A stretch of 64,000 bases of DNA from Candidatus Bathyarchaeota archaeon (GTDB lineage: Archaea > Thermoproteota > Bathyarchaeia > 40CM-2-53-6), in assembly GCA_005888735.1 (NCBI GenBank), contig VBBN01000036.1, positions 1 to 64,000 of the forward strand, read 5' to 3'. Of the stretch, positions 7,214 through 15,546 are shown one piece after another (the first letter of the stretch is position 1; each line of letters starts with the position of its first letter). The notes below the pieces were generated by a model that saw only the letters and a list, made by a program, of their open reading frames with translations, was not told where the DNA came from and did no database searches. The position numbers and the translations under genes are program-made.

Positions 7214-8779
7214 CTACTCGCGCGCGACCTGCACTAGGTCCGCCGGTTCCTTTCCGATCGGTGCCGGGAGCGCCATTATCCCGCCAGTAAGACTCTCTCC
7301 CTCCACTCCCTTCTCCGCCAGTATCTGCGCGACTCTGAGCGAGGTGCCACCTGCCATACACACAAGAAGCAATCTACCCTTGTCCCTTGGAAGAAGAGCA
7401 CCGAAGGTGTCCGGAATCTGCTGAGTCGAAATCAGCGCCTGCACATCCGAAGCTCTGGCAATCTTGACCCTAGACTCGTCACAACCCAGCGAAGAGGCGA
7501 CCAGCTTCAACCCCTCCTCCTTCGGAACGAACATGCCGTGAGTCCAGAGAATCCCGGAATAGTTCGCCAGGCCGGCGCTCGCTTCTTGGACAGTTATTTC
7601 GAGTCGTCTTGGTGCCTCGGCCATCGAGTCGAGGGTCTTGCGATACTTGTCAATTCCATCAGCAATTATGACGACAAACTTGTCCCCGACCTCATAATTC
7701 AGCATCTGAATGCAACAGTATAGCGCGAGAGCACTGCTCTCCCCGATGTCGTACCCTCTGCCAGCGAAGAATCTCAGGACCCGTTTCGACGCATCAAAGT
7801 CCACCTCATGCTGGCCAGCATACAACCCCGGCTTGTAGAATCGCAGGCCCATCGCCTTGTCCTTGGTGCGAATTCCCGCCACATCCTGGTTGCCGAGAGG
7901 AAACACGACATGAACTGTCTTCCTAGCGTACTTGGCCTGAGTGTAATTGCTGAGACCCGCCGAAGTGCCACCAGTGCCAAAGGTTGTGACCACCCGAAAA
8001 TCGTCTAGCGAGTAGCCTAGAACTCTAACCTGTTGGTCTATCTCGGGACCCGTCACGGTCTCGTGAGACTTGACGTTCAACTCATTATCATACTGCTCAG
8101 GGCTAAACCCGCCATAGGCCTTCGCCAAGAACTTTGCAAGGTTGATCACATCCTGCCGGGCAAGAAGGCCCTCAATCTCGCCACGTGCACTGTCGAAAAC
8201 CGCGCCGTCCAAACCAATCTGCACGAGCTCCTGCTTGAGATTTTCAGCCGTAACTTTGGCTGCGAGAATATTCTGGTCGACTTTCAAGCCGGGTGCCGGG
8301 CAAATGTCGACATCAAGGTCCACAGTCTTCACATTCTTCTTCTTGAGCTCTTCAACGACTCCTTCCTGGAGTTTTCTCGAAACCAGCACAACCACTCGCA
8401 GGCCGAGCTTCTCCAGCATTCCAAGGGCTAGCCCGAAATTTCCAGATGTTGCCTCGAAGACTGTCTGGCCAGTTCTCAGTTTGCCAGTAGCGATGGCTTC
8501 TTCTATAATCTGGACCGCAGGTCGGACTTTGACAGAGGAGCCGAATATCTGTGAATCGAACTTTCCGAAAACCTTAGCTTTCCTCGTCGAAAAGTCTAGG
8601 TCGAATTCTGTCCGGGCGCAGTCTAGCACCGAGTCAGTAATGTCAACCAGAGGGGTCGGGTTGATAATGGCGGTCCCCGATTTTCCATCTCTTATATGGG
8701 GAACATGGGCTTTGATTTCGCTAGTGAACTTCGCGAGGAGGTCTTGGTCAACGTCCGTTCTCGAGAGTCCCTGGCTCAT
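7214..8779 (-). CDS. Cysteine-synthase-like PLP enzyme fused to a rhodanese-like domain
   Basis: A 521-residue protein. Residues about 35-390 form a fold-type II PLP enzyme: INPTPLV, GSSVKVRP with the candidate PLP lysine near 84, TSGNFGLALG (111-120) as the substrate-binding loop, and the glycine-rich phosphate loop TFGTGGTSAGL. The C-terminal 120 residues end with LLLVCMAGGTS-LR (Cys near 474) and a following LTGGIMALP, the active-site loop and end strand of rhodanese or sulfurtransferase domains. A fusion of a cysteine or cystathionine synthase-like enzyme with a sulfur carrier domain suggests direct sulfur hand-over, but substrates are unknown. There are insertions relative to ordinary cysteine synthase (about 320 residues). 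It is divergent from the gene at 8836. Confidence 0.75.
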   Translation of the reverse strand: MSQGLSRTDVDQDLLAKFTSEIKAHVPHIRDGKSGTAIINPTPLVDITDSVLDCARTEFDLDFSTRKAKVFGKFDSQIFGSSVKVRPAVQIIEEAIATGKLRTGQTVFEATSGNFGLALGMLEKLGLRVVVLVSRKLQEGVVEELKKKNVKTVDLDVDICPAPGLKVDQNILAAKVTAENLKQELVQIGLDGAVFDSARGEIEGLLARQDVINLAKFLAKAYGGFSPEQYDNELNVKSHETVTGPEIDQQVRVLGYSLDDFRVVTTFGTGGTSAGLSNYTQAKYARKTVHVVFPLGNQDVAGIRTKDKAMGLRFYKPGLYAGQHEVDFDASKRVLRFFAGRGYDIGESSALALYCCIQMLNYEVGDKFVVIIADGIDKYRKTLDSMAEAPRRLEITVQEASAGLANYSGILWTHGMFVPKEEGLKLVASSLGCDESRVKIARASDVQALISTQQIPDTFGALLPRDKGRLLLVCMAGGTSLRVAQILAEKGVEGESLTGGIMALPAPIGKEPADLVQVARE

Positions 8780-8807
8780 CCTTATCGCACCTGAATTGGA
8801 TAGACTT

Positions 8808-8822
8808 ACATATTACGTATGT
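8808..8822. promoter_or_regulatory. Divergent AT-rich promoter region with a small inverted repeat
   Basis: In the 56 bases between the divergent genes at 8779 and 8836, ACATA and TATGT form an inverted repeat around TTACG. It is the only AT-rich stretch there and would serve as TATA element or operator for one or both genes. Confidence 0.35.
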
Positions 8823-8835
8823 CATATTTCGGCTT

Positions 8836-9174
8836 ATGCTTGAAATCTACACCGCTCCTAACGTAGCCAGAGCCGTCCTTACAACCCAGTTCGTGAGGGA
8901 CGAACTGCTCCGCTGCTTCGAGAGCGCAAACAGAGAGTTCATGAGGCTTCTTGGCCAGCCGGTCACGGATGAGGCTCTCAAACAGCAGGTCAGACAGTTC
9001 GTACAAGGTGTCTTCAGCCAGTGCGGCGTAAGCTACACTGATCCGACTAAGGAAGGAATCCTTGCCGCCATCGCCGAGTGCAGAGGCAACGCCGAGAAAA
9101 TGATGGGTCCACAGGGCACCGGAATCATCCAGCACCACTACGATGAAATGATGAAATTAGTCCGCCAACTGTAA
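8836..9174 (+). CDS. Conserved small helical protein, function unknown
   Basis: A 112-residue protein with ATG start, probably leaderless. It is predicted all-helical (ARAVLTTQFVRDELLRCFESANREFMRLLG and DEALKQQVRQFVQGVFSQCG) with no signal peptide or membrane segment. Three Cys residues are spread out and do not form a metal site pattern. I do not recognise the family. It runs divergently from the PLP-rhodanese gene. Confidence 0.65.
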   Translation: MLEIYTAPNVARAVLTTQFVRDELLRCFESANREFMRLLGQPVTDEALKQQVRQFVQGVFSQCGVSYTDPTKEGILAAIAECRGNAEKMMGPQGTGIIQHHYDEMMKLVRQL

Positions 9175-9268
9175 CCGCCCCTCTCTGTTTCGTATCTCGT
9201 TAACTTCCAATCTACGGTTTTCAGGTAAGTACTAATAGCCGCAGGGCCAAGTACAACAAAGGCGCCTC

Positions 9269-9799
9269 TTGCAAGCTACAGGAGAGAAAAAGATCGGTCT
9301 CGTTCCGAAGCTAATCGTCCTAGGAACAATGGGGCCAAAAGAGTATGCGCTATTGGTAACCGACCATCGCTCAATTCTCGTGCTTGAAAAAGAGTCCAAA
9401 GCCGGCATAGCTGGAGCTTTAGGAGGCGCGGCAGGAGCTCTTATCGCTCAAGGATTGGCCAAGGAGAGATCCTTCGACTACAATCAGGCAGACGTGCAGT
9501 CTCTTGCACTAGACTCCAAGAACTTAGCCATTCCACACGAGGCGATTCAGGTCCTTCAGTTGAAGAAGGCGCTTATTGGGCCCATCTTTAGATTCGAGTT
9601 GAAGTACAGGAATGCCGAGGGTAAAGACAAGAAACTAAAGGGCCAACTAGCACCCCCTGGTGCTCATGTCAAGCAGAGAAAACAGGAAGGAAGAAGCAAG
9701 AAACAGATCTACTACGATTACGCGAAAAGCGTTCAGGATCTTTATCGGAGCGCCCTGTCGCCCGTCCGGTTTGAGTCAGTGATGGCCTCCCGTCTATGA
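9269..9799 (+). CDS. Hypothetical protein with a glycine-rich hydrophobic segment
   Basis: A 176-residue protein starting at TTG. It starts with a beta-rich part (LVPKLIVLGTMGPKEYALLVTDHRSILVLEK), has a small-residue hydrophobic stretch (AGIAGALGGAAGALIAQGLA) that could insert in or lie on a membrane, then a second beta-rich part with FRFELKYRNAEGK. The pattern resembles PH-like membrane-associated proteins, but I do not recognise the family. Its end overlaps the next gene (ATG at 9796), so the two are coupled. Confidence 0.65.
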   Translation: MQATGEKKIGLVPKLIVLGTMGPKEYALLVTDHRSILVLEKESKAGIAGALGGAAGALIAQGLAKERSFDYNQADVQSLALDSKNLAIPHEAIQVLQLKKALIGPIFRFELKYRNAEGKDKKLKGQLAPPGAHVKQRKQEGRSKKQIYYDYAKSVQDLYRSALSPVRFESVMASRL

Positions 9800-10362
9800 G
9801 AGTCTTTCGCGTCCTATTAACGACGGGTGGCATTTTCCTCATTGTCGGAATATACCTTGCTATTCCCGCAGCCGCGGTGTCCGGAAACGGCACGTACAGC
9901 GTTCCCGCTGGAAACTTCTACTACCGAATAATATTCAACGTGCAGAAAGCCGGTCGGATCTCGGGACAGTTCTCGGAGACCTCGGGGAGTATCGTTACCT
10001 TGTATGTCTTTACCAGCGCTCAATTTGACTCTTACAGGAACGGGGTCGTAAGTCAAGACCTCTTTGCAATAACAGGGAGTTCAGGCGGCTTCTCGGCCTC
10101 GGTAGCTTTCCCCGGCGACTATTACTTGGTGATTCAACACGGGGCGAGCTTCGTCAACCAGGCAGAAGCCGTTCAGTTGACCTGGCAGCTTGACGGATCA
10201 AACTTCTTCTTGCTGGGTTTGGGGATTACCATTTTTGTCGTCGGAGTGATCCTCACATTCCTCGGCTACAGGCTGCGGAGTAGAGGGGCACCTCCTCCCT
10301 CAACCGCGGGAGTGATCTTGTTCGACCAGCCAAAGTCTGAGAGTACGACTCCCGGAGAATGA
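9796..10362 (+). CDS. Membrane protein with an external beta domain between two helices
   Basis: A 188-residue protein overlapping the stop of its upstream neighbour (ATGA). An N-terminal hydrophobic helix (TTGGIFLIVGIYLAIPAAA) acts as signal or anchor, residues about 30-135 are a beta-rich Ser/Gly-rich domain predicted outside the cell (GSIVTLYVFT, VAFPGDYYLVIQHG), and a second helix (FFLLGLGITIFVVGVILTFL) is followed by a short basic and proline-rich cytoplasmic tail. The layout resembles GOLD/emp24-like domain proteins, but this is only a fold guess. Confidence 0.65.
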   Translation: MRVFRVLLTTGGIFLIVGIYLAIPAAAVSGNGTYSVPAGNFYYRIIFNVQKAGRISGQFSETSGSIVTLYVFTSAQFDSYRNGVVSQDLFAITGSSGGFSASVAFPGDYYLVIQHGASFVNQAEAVQLTWQLDGSNFFLLGLGITIFVVGVILTFLGYRLRSRGAPPPSTAGVILFDQPKSESTTPGE

Positions 10363-10446
10363 AGCCGCCTCGCGAAGCAGCTCATACAATCGAGCTCGTT
10401 TAGTTCAGGAACAAACTGGCCCGTTCGCGAATTTCGTAACTCCTCG

Positions 10447-10947
10447 TCAAGGAAGTATTCCTCCTTCATCCTGAAACTTACATGCTCCCCGGCCAGCATA
10501 GACCAACCAACCGGTCAGATAGTACTTCTTCCGAATCCAGTTGGCTATGCTCTCGTACCAACGCTTGAATTCACGCTCCTTCTGACCCAAATCCATTGTG
10601 TCATTATCAATGGTTGTGAACTCGACCCAAATCCGCCCCGCGTTCATTCGATTGTCCCGGGTGAAGCAGCGAGCAAACTCCACTGCTGAAGACCGAAGCC
10701 CATCAATCACGTAGACTCCGTGGTCATCATCGTAGTCAACAACCAGGTTCGAGGAAACGCTGCGGTTGAACAGCCAAAATATTCTATTGGACTCTTCCTG
10801 GTCAGCCTCCGGCATCTCAACAACAGGAACAAAACTGCTCATTGTCGACTGGTGAGGAAGAACTTCCACGTTGCCAGTCCCTTTCACGTAGTTGAGAAAC
10901 TCCTTCTCATCGTCATGGGTCATGTAGAAGTTGACTTGCTGCCCCAA
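10447..10947 (-). CDS. Conserved hypothetical protein after rio1
   Basis: A 166-residue acidic, aromatic-rich soluble protein starting at TTG one base after the RIO1 stop codon, so it is in the same operon. It contains MTHDDEKEFLNYV at the N-terminus, a hydrophobic core VYVIDGLRSSAVEFA, and FKRWYESIANWIRKKYY near the end. No known motif is seen. Linkage to RIO1 might hint at ribosome assembly, but this is inference from position only. Confidence 0.6.
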   Translation of the reverse strand: MGQQVNFYMTHDDEKEFLNYVKGTGNVEVLPHQSTMSSFVPVVEMPEADQEESNRIFWLFNRSVSSNLVVDYDDDHGVYVIDGLRSSAVEFARCFTRDNRMNAGRIWVEFTTIDNDTMDLGQKEREFKRWYESIANWIRKKYYLTGWLVYAGRGACKFQDEGGILP

Positions 10948-10948
10948 C

Positions 10949-11749
10949 CTAACGCAACTCCTTGCCGTCAGCGATGGGGCTTTCAGAGTCTAGAGCTCCC
11001 ATATCTGGCTGTAGCTTCGGTAGAAGTCTAGTGAATACCTCTCGCGCATTCACTGAAACACCGTGGCGTTTGAAGTAGGTCTCGACATTCTGGAGGTCTC
11101 GCAGCAGGAGAGGCGCGGCTTCTCGTGTTTTCTGGTGCCGGTCAACTTTGGAAGAGAAGTCCACGGCCTGGGGAAAATCTATCACGTAAAGCCGGTCGTT
11201 CCACGACAGAGTGTTGTACTCTGAGAGGTCACCGTGCACGATGAACGCGTCTAGAAGCTTCTCGACGATGCCTACCGCCTCTCTTGCCAGCTCCTCTGGC
11301 TTCTCAGGATCTAATCTCCTCAGCGAAGGAGCCATCTCTTCCGTTCCAAGGAATCTCATAGTGAACATGTTGTCAACTCTTCTAGCTGGCGTCGGCACAG
11401 GCACACCCCCACGATAGGCTTTTTGCAAAATCGTGAATTCCCGTGCAGCAATGGCGCCCATGCGGTCAGGCGCGTAGCCGATCGCACCGTGTTTCCGGTA
11501 TGAGGTCCTGTGAATCCTGTACACCTTTAGGGCAAGGGGCGTACCTTTCCACATTCCAATGTACACGTCCGCCTCCTTGCCTGTTCCAAGCAGAGCTACA
11601 ACGTTGTCGACGAGCCCGTTTTCCACAGCGTCCGCTCTGACGGTTTCGAGGGAGACCTCCCTCACCTCTACGAACCTGCTTCTGCGCCCCGCTCGTAGCT
11701 CGCGGCGTTTCCAGAAGCTCCGAGCGGACGCCAGCTCTTTTGCTGACAT
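10949..11749 (-). CDS. rio1: RIO1-type serine kinase/ATPase
   Basis: A 266-residue protein. The RIO kinase signatures are present: nucleotide loop LGTGKEADVYIG (about 54-65), the catalytic lysine in LALKVY (about 75), the catalytic loop HGDLSEYN (172-179) and the metal-binding IDFPQ (about 191-195). RIO kinases act in late maturation of the small ribosomal subunit. The GTGKEADVY loop (close to the STGKEANVY of RIO1) favours RIO1 over RIO2; no N-terminal winged helix of the RIO2 kind precedes the kinase domain. Confidence 0.9.
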   Translation of the reverse strand: MSAKELASARSFWKRRELRAGRRSRFVEVREVSLETVRADAVENGLVDNVVALLGTGKEADVYIGMWKGTPLALKVYRIHRTSYRKHGAIGYAPDRMGAIAAREFTILQKAYRGGVPVPTPARRVDNMFTMRFLGTEEMAPSLRRLDPEKPEELAREAVGIVEKLLDAFIVHGDLSEYNTLSWNDRLYVIDFPQAVDFSSKVDRHQKTREAAPLLLRDLQNVETYFKRHGVSVNAREVFTRLLPKLQPDMGALDSESPIADGKELR

Positions 11750-12419
11750 TTGATGTGTTCACGTTTGACACTTTCATCCACAAGCCCCGCCGCAGAGAAT
11801 CTACTCTACGATGGGCTCATGGTGCTGATACAAGTTAGAGGATTGTGCTCGACTAGACAGTTCAGAATGAAGGCTCGGGCGAAAACTCCAACGACTCGAA
11901 GCTTGTCAAACCCGCAACCCTCCAGACCTCCTAAACTCCGCCGTCAACATTAGGCTTCCGAGGCTTTTGCCAAGTTCTAACTTGGCTCATGTGACGGAGA
12001 GGAAAATCGCCCAGAATCATCCCTGAATCGCAATCGGTCACTGACCATCAACGGTCGCTTTGACGGCCTGAGGGAAAATGCTAACGATTCTACTTTGCCA
12101 AAATCCTAGACCCGCCCATAACACGCCCTGCCAGCGAAAAAGTCGCCCATTCTCCATGCCAACCAGAAAACGACCATCGATTTTTCGACCGGGTACGGAC
12201 GCGGCCGTTTGAGACACAAAAGACCCCGGTCAGAATTCCTCAAGCGAGAAACTAGAACCCCTCACTCGAGAAACCAAAACAGACAACCGTGGAGAAATAT
12301 CAAGCATTCTTAACGGGGCTCGGGGGGTGCCAAATCTCCCGCCCGCGAGCCCGAACAAAACAGGCCACGACTCCACACGACCCTACACGTGGAATCGTCC
12401 CTAACGCGGTCAAGGAACG
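11750..12419. other. Intergenic region with an inverted repeat
   Basis: About 670 bases between the divergent rio1 and eS30 genes hold no convincing protein gene. At 11969-11986 GCCAAGTT and AACTTGGC form an 8-bp inverted repeat around two bases. The region carries the rio1 promoter and may encode a small RNA. No tRNA or RNase P RNA signature is seen. A 118-codon plus-strand frame from 12289 overlaps the eS30 gene in another phase and is composition-driven. Confidence 0.4.
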
Positions 12420-12428
12420 ATTAAATAA
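12420..12428 (+). promoter_or_regulatory. TATA box of the eS30 gene
   Basis: ATTAAATAA in otherwise GC-rich sequence, about 38 bases before the ATG at 12462, as expected for a short-leader archaeal transcript. Confidence 0.6.
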
Positions 12429-12461
12429 CGCACGCCCCTTCAAACAGTTCAAGGTAGACTT

Positions 12462-12629
12462 ATGCCAACTCACGGCTCGCTCACCAAGGCCGGAAAAGTT
12501 CGACAACAAACCCCGAAGATCCAAGCCCTCAACAGGCCCAGCAAGTCACCCCGCGAAAGAGTCCGGCGCAACGCGACCAAACGACTCGTCCTCGGACGCA
12601 AACCCGGACAAAACTACATCCGAACCTAA
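12462..12629 (+). CDS. rps30e: Small-subunit ribosomal protein eS30
   Basis: A 55-codon frame from ATG to TAA. It begins MPTHGSLTKAGKVRQQTPKI, the hallmark of eS30 (archaeal S30e), and continues with a highly basic tail (ERVRRNATKRLVLGRKPGQN). Length and sequence fit archaeal family members of about 50-60 residues. It binds rRNA in the small subunit. It is monocistronic with its own TATA box and is close to the RIO1 kinase, a ribosome-maturation factor. Confidence 0.93.
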   Translation: MPTHGSLTKAGKVRQQTPKIQALNRPSKSPRERVRRNATKRLVLGRKPGQNYIRT

Positions 12630-12695
12630 TACCCACAACAGCTAAACGCCCGCCTCCCCGTCAAGCCTAGTTCCAAAAACTAGGAAAGAGCAAAC

Positions 12696-13871
12696 TTGTC
12701 GCTTCTAGTCGATACGCTCCTCTCAATCCAAGCCCTCCTGGTTTTCCTCCTCGCAGGCTACGAGTACCTAACACTCATGAACTTTCCCCGTCTCCCAGCC
12801 TCCAGCACACCTACCATCGTCCCCCTCGTCTCAATCATCCTCCCCGCAAAAGACCAAGCCAGGACCATCGACCAGTGCGTCAACTCACTAGTCCACCTTG
12901 ACTATCCAAACAAGGAAGTCATTGTCGTCCAAGGCCGATCAACTGATGAGACCCAGAACCTCCTTAACAAGTACAAATACAAGACAGCACTAATCGAAGA
13001 AGACCCGTTGCCCGAAGGTTGGGTTGGCAAGAACTGGGCCTGCCACCAGGGCTACAAACAAGCCAAAGGCGAACTTCTCCTCTTCACAGATGGCGACTCC
13101 GTCCACTCCCACGACAGCCTCACACGAACAGTCAGCTACCTCCAAACCACACAAGCAGACATGGTCACAATAGCCCCAGGAACCATCCTCAACACATTCT
13201 GGGAAAAACTACTCCAACCACCCATCTTCCTCCTTATCATGCTCTTTGTCGGGGGAAAGCTCGTCAACAGGGACAATCGTCAAAACGCGCTCGGCAACGG
13301 CCAGTACATGCTCTTCCGAAGAGCAGCCTACGAAAAACTCGGAGGACACTACGCCGTCCGCGAAAGGATAGTTGAAGACTACTCACTCGCCCGGCTGCTA
13401 AAGAAGGCTGGAATGAAGCTTCGAATGGTCGCCGCGCCTGACGCAGTAGGGGTCCGTATGTACTCCAGTCTGGGAGAGATCTGGAGAGGTTGGAGGAAGA
13501 ACTTCTATACGGTCCCTGAAAACCATAGATTCGAAAGGGCCCTCTTCCGGCTTACGTGGATGCTCGGGATCCTTGTTCTCCCGTATGCCATCCTAGTCAA
13601 CGGCATATTCCTTGCACCCACGACGCCTCTCAATCCTTACCTGTTCGCAGGGGTCTTCATGGCTCTCCTACTGTGGCTGGGCATACTCGTACTTGACAGA
13701 TCCATAGGAGTCTCAACCGGCTACGCTTTACTCTTCCCAGTCGCAATTCTCGTATACACAGCAATCGGAGTCGACTCCACTATTCGAGGGGCTCTAGGAC
13801 TGGGCTTTACATGGAAGGGACGCGTCTACGGGAGACCCGCGCCCGCAAAGCTCGAGGCCAGAATAGCTTAA
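12696..13871 (+). CDS. Membrane-anchored family 2 glycosyltransferase
   Basis: A 391-residue protein starting at TTG. An N-terminal helix (LLSIQALLVFLLAGYEYLTL) is followed by a GT-A catalytic domain with VSIILPAKDQARTIDQCV, the DxD-like LLFTDGDSVHS, and LPEGWVGKNWACHQGY, typical of the CrtQ/HpnB-like group of family 2 transferases. Three hydrophobic segments follow at the C-terminus (WMLGILVLPYAILVNGI, LFAGVFMALLLWLGILVL, YALLFPVAILVYTAIGV). It probably glycosylates a lipid or a lipid-linked acceptor on the inner face of the membrane; the substrate is unknown. Confidence 0.82.
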   Translation: MSLLVDTLLSIQALLVFLLAGYEYLTLMNFPRLPASSTPTIVPLVSIILPAKDQARTIDQCVNSLVHLDYPNKEVIVVQGRSTDETQNLLNKYKYKTALIEEDPLPEGWVGKNWACHQGYKQAKGELLLFTDGDSVHSHDSLTRTVSYLQTTQADMVTIAPGTILNTFWEKLLQPPIFLLIMLFVGGKLVNRDNRQNALGNGQYMLFRRAAYEKLGGHYAVRERIVEDYSLARLLKKAGMKLRMVAAPDAVGVRMYSSLGEIWRGWRKNFYTVPENHRFERALFRLTWMLGILVLPYAILVNGIFLAPTTPLNPYLFAGVFMALLLWLGILVLDRSIGVSTGYALLFPVAILVYTAIGVDSTIRGALGLGFTWKGRVYGRPAPAKLEARIA

Positions 13872-13901
13872 GCACAACAAGACCCTCGGAAGCCCGCAAG
13901 C

Positions 13902-15509
13902 TTGAGCCGGGTTTCAGAACAGCTCTCCAGCGAGATAGCGAGCCAACTCCTCGTACTGGAAAGCCTGACCCGTGAAGACATTAATCGTGTCAAGCTAGAG
14001 ATATGCCGCAAGCATCACTCGCCATTAATACCATCCAACTCTGACATTCTACATCTCCTCCATGAGCCCGAACTCTCCCGCCTGAAGCCGCTGCTTAAAG
14101 CCAAACAGGTTCGCGGGATGAGCGGAGTCACAACAGTCGCTGTGATGCCCAAGCCTTGGGCCTGCCCCCACGGAAAGTGCAGCTACTGCCCAGGGGGTCC
14201 GGAAGTCGGCGTCCCAAGAGCCTACACGGGGAAAGAGCCCGCTGTTATGCGAGCATTGGAGACAGAGTATGATCCATACCTTCAGGTCGAAAGGCGATTA
14301 TCACAGCTGAAAGCTATCGGACATGTTGCCGACAAAGTCGAACTAATCCTGGTTGGCGGAACCTTCCCGTTTCTTCCGCGAGACTACCAGGAGCATTTTG
14401 TCAAGCGATGCCTTGATGCGATGAACGATGCTGAAGCTATCTCCCTCGAAGAAGCCAAGGTCATTGCAGAGACGGCCCAGGTGAGAAACGTCGGAATTAC
14501 AGTCGAGACTCGACCTGACTGGTCTCGGAAGAGCCATGTTGACCACATGCTTTCAATGGGAGTCACCCGTGTCGAAATCGGGGTTCAGACCCTATACGAT
14601 GACGTGTACAAACGCATTCATCGCGACCACACAGTAGCGGACGTGGCGGAAGCCACGGGTACGTTAAAGGACTCTGGGCTCAAAGTCGGATACCACATGA
14701 TGCTAGGGTTACCGGGGTGCGACTATCAGCGCGACCTAGAAGCATTCCGTCGAATCTTTGAAGACCCGACGTTCAAGCCGGACATGCTGAAGATCTATCC
14801 GTGCCTGGTCACACCAGGCACACAGCTCCACGAGGAATGGCGCCGGGGAGAATACCAGCCGTACTCGACGGAGGAATCAGCACGGTTGATTGCCGATGTG
14901 AAACAGTTCATTCCAAGATGGGTTCGGATAATGCGGATACAGCGCGAGATTCCCGCGGATGGCATAGCGGATGGCGTTAAGCGTGGAAACCTGCGACAGC
15001 TTGTCCAAAAAGAACTCCAGGAACGTGGAACCAGATGCCACTGCATCCGTTGCAGAGAAGTAGGACAGGCCTCTCTCAGAAGAGAAATCAACTCAACCAT
15101 CACCCATGTCGAACTGCAAAGAATCAGCTACCAAGCCTCCACCGGGACAGAGGTCTTCCTATCCTACGAGGACGTCGAGCTCGACATCCTCGTCGGCTAC
15201 TTACGTCTGAGGATTCCGGGCGAAAAGGCCCACCGGTCAGAGATTATCGACCAAGACGCTGCAATCGTCCGGGAGCTCCACGTCTTTGGACAAACGGTCC
15301 CCGTCGGTGGTAGAGTTGAAGGAGCCTTTCAGCACAAAGGCTACGGGTCCCGATTGCTGCAAGAATCGGAACGAATAGCAAGAGAAGAGTTCAAGAGGGA
15401 AAAAATGCTGGTGATAAGCGCACTCGGAACCAAACCCTACTACGCCCGTTTCGGGTACACCCATGACGGCCCGTACATGTCAAAGCGTCTCTCACAAGCA
15501 TACACTTAA
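13902..15509 (+). CDS. elp3: Elp3-type tRNA uridine-34 modification enzyme
   Basis: A 535-residue protein with a TTG start (MSRVSEQ). The N-terminal radical SAM domain carries CPHGKCSYCPGG (near 87-98), the [4Fe-4S] motif of Elp3, with VGGTFPFLPRDYQ and GITVETRPDW further on; the C-terminal third is an acetyltransferase-like domain (HKGYGSRLLQESERIA and FGYTHDGPYMSKRL). Archaeal Elp3 acts alone to make the cm5U-type modification at wobble uridine. Length and domain order are normal. It sits directly upstream of gatD, so tRNA modification and tRNA charging genes are grouped. Confidence 0.93.
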   Translation: MSRVSEQLSSEIASQLLVLESLTREDINRVKLEICRKHHSPLIPSNSDILHLLHEPELSRLKPLLKAKQVRGMSGVTTVAVMPKPWACPHGKCSYCPGGPEVGVPRAYTGKEPAVMRALETEYDPYLQVERRLSQLKAIGHVADKVELILVGGTFPFLPRDYQEHFVKRCLDAMNDAEAISLEEAKVIAETAQVRNVGITVETRPDWSRKSHVDHMLSMGVTRVEIGVQTLYDDVYKRIHRDHTVADVAEATGTLKDSGLKVGYHMMLGLPGCDYQRDLEAFRRIFEDPTFKPDMLKIYPCLVTPGTQLHEEWRRGEYQPYSTEESARLIADVKQFIPRWVRIMRIQREIPADGIADGVKRGNLRQLVQKELQERGTRCHCIRCREVGQASLRREINSTITHVELQRISYQASTGTEVFLSYEDVELDILVGYLRLRIPGEKAHRSEIIDQDAAIVRELHVFGQTVPVGGRVEGAFQHKGYGSRLLQESERIAREEFKREKMLVISALGTKPYYARFGYTHDGPYMSKRLSQAYT

Positions 15510-15546
15510 CCAGTTCAGAAGGAATCCTCAGAGAAGATACGAGTCC

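Noticed and set aside
12289-12645. 118-codon frame before the glycosyltransferase gene
   Set aside because: It overlaps the eS30 gene in another phase, is Pro/Ser/Arg-rich by composition and resembles no protein.
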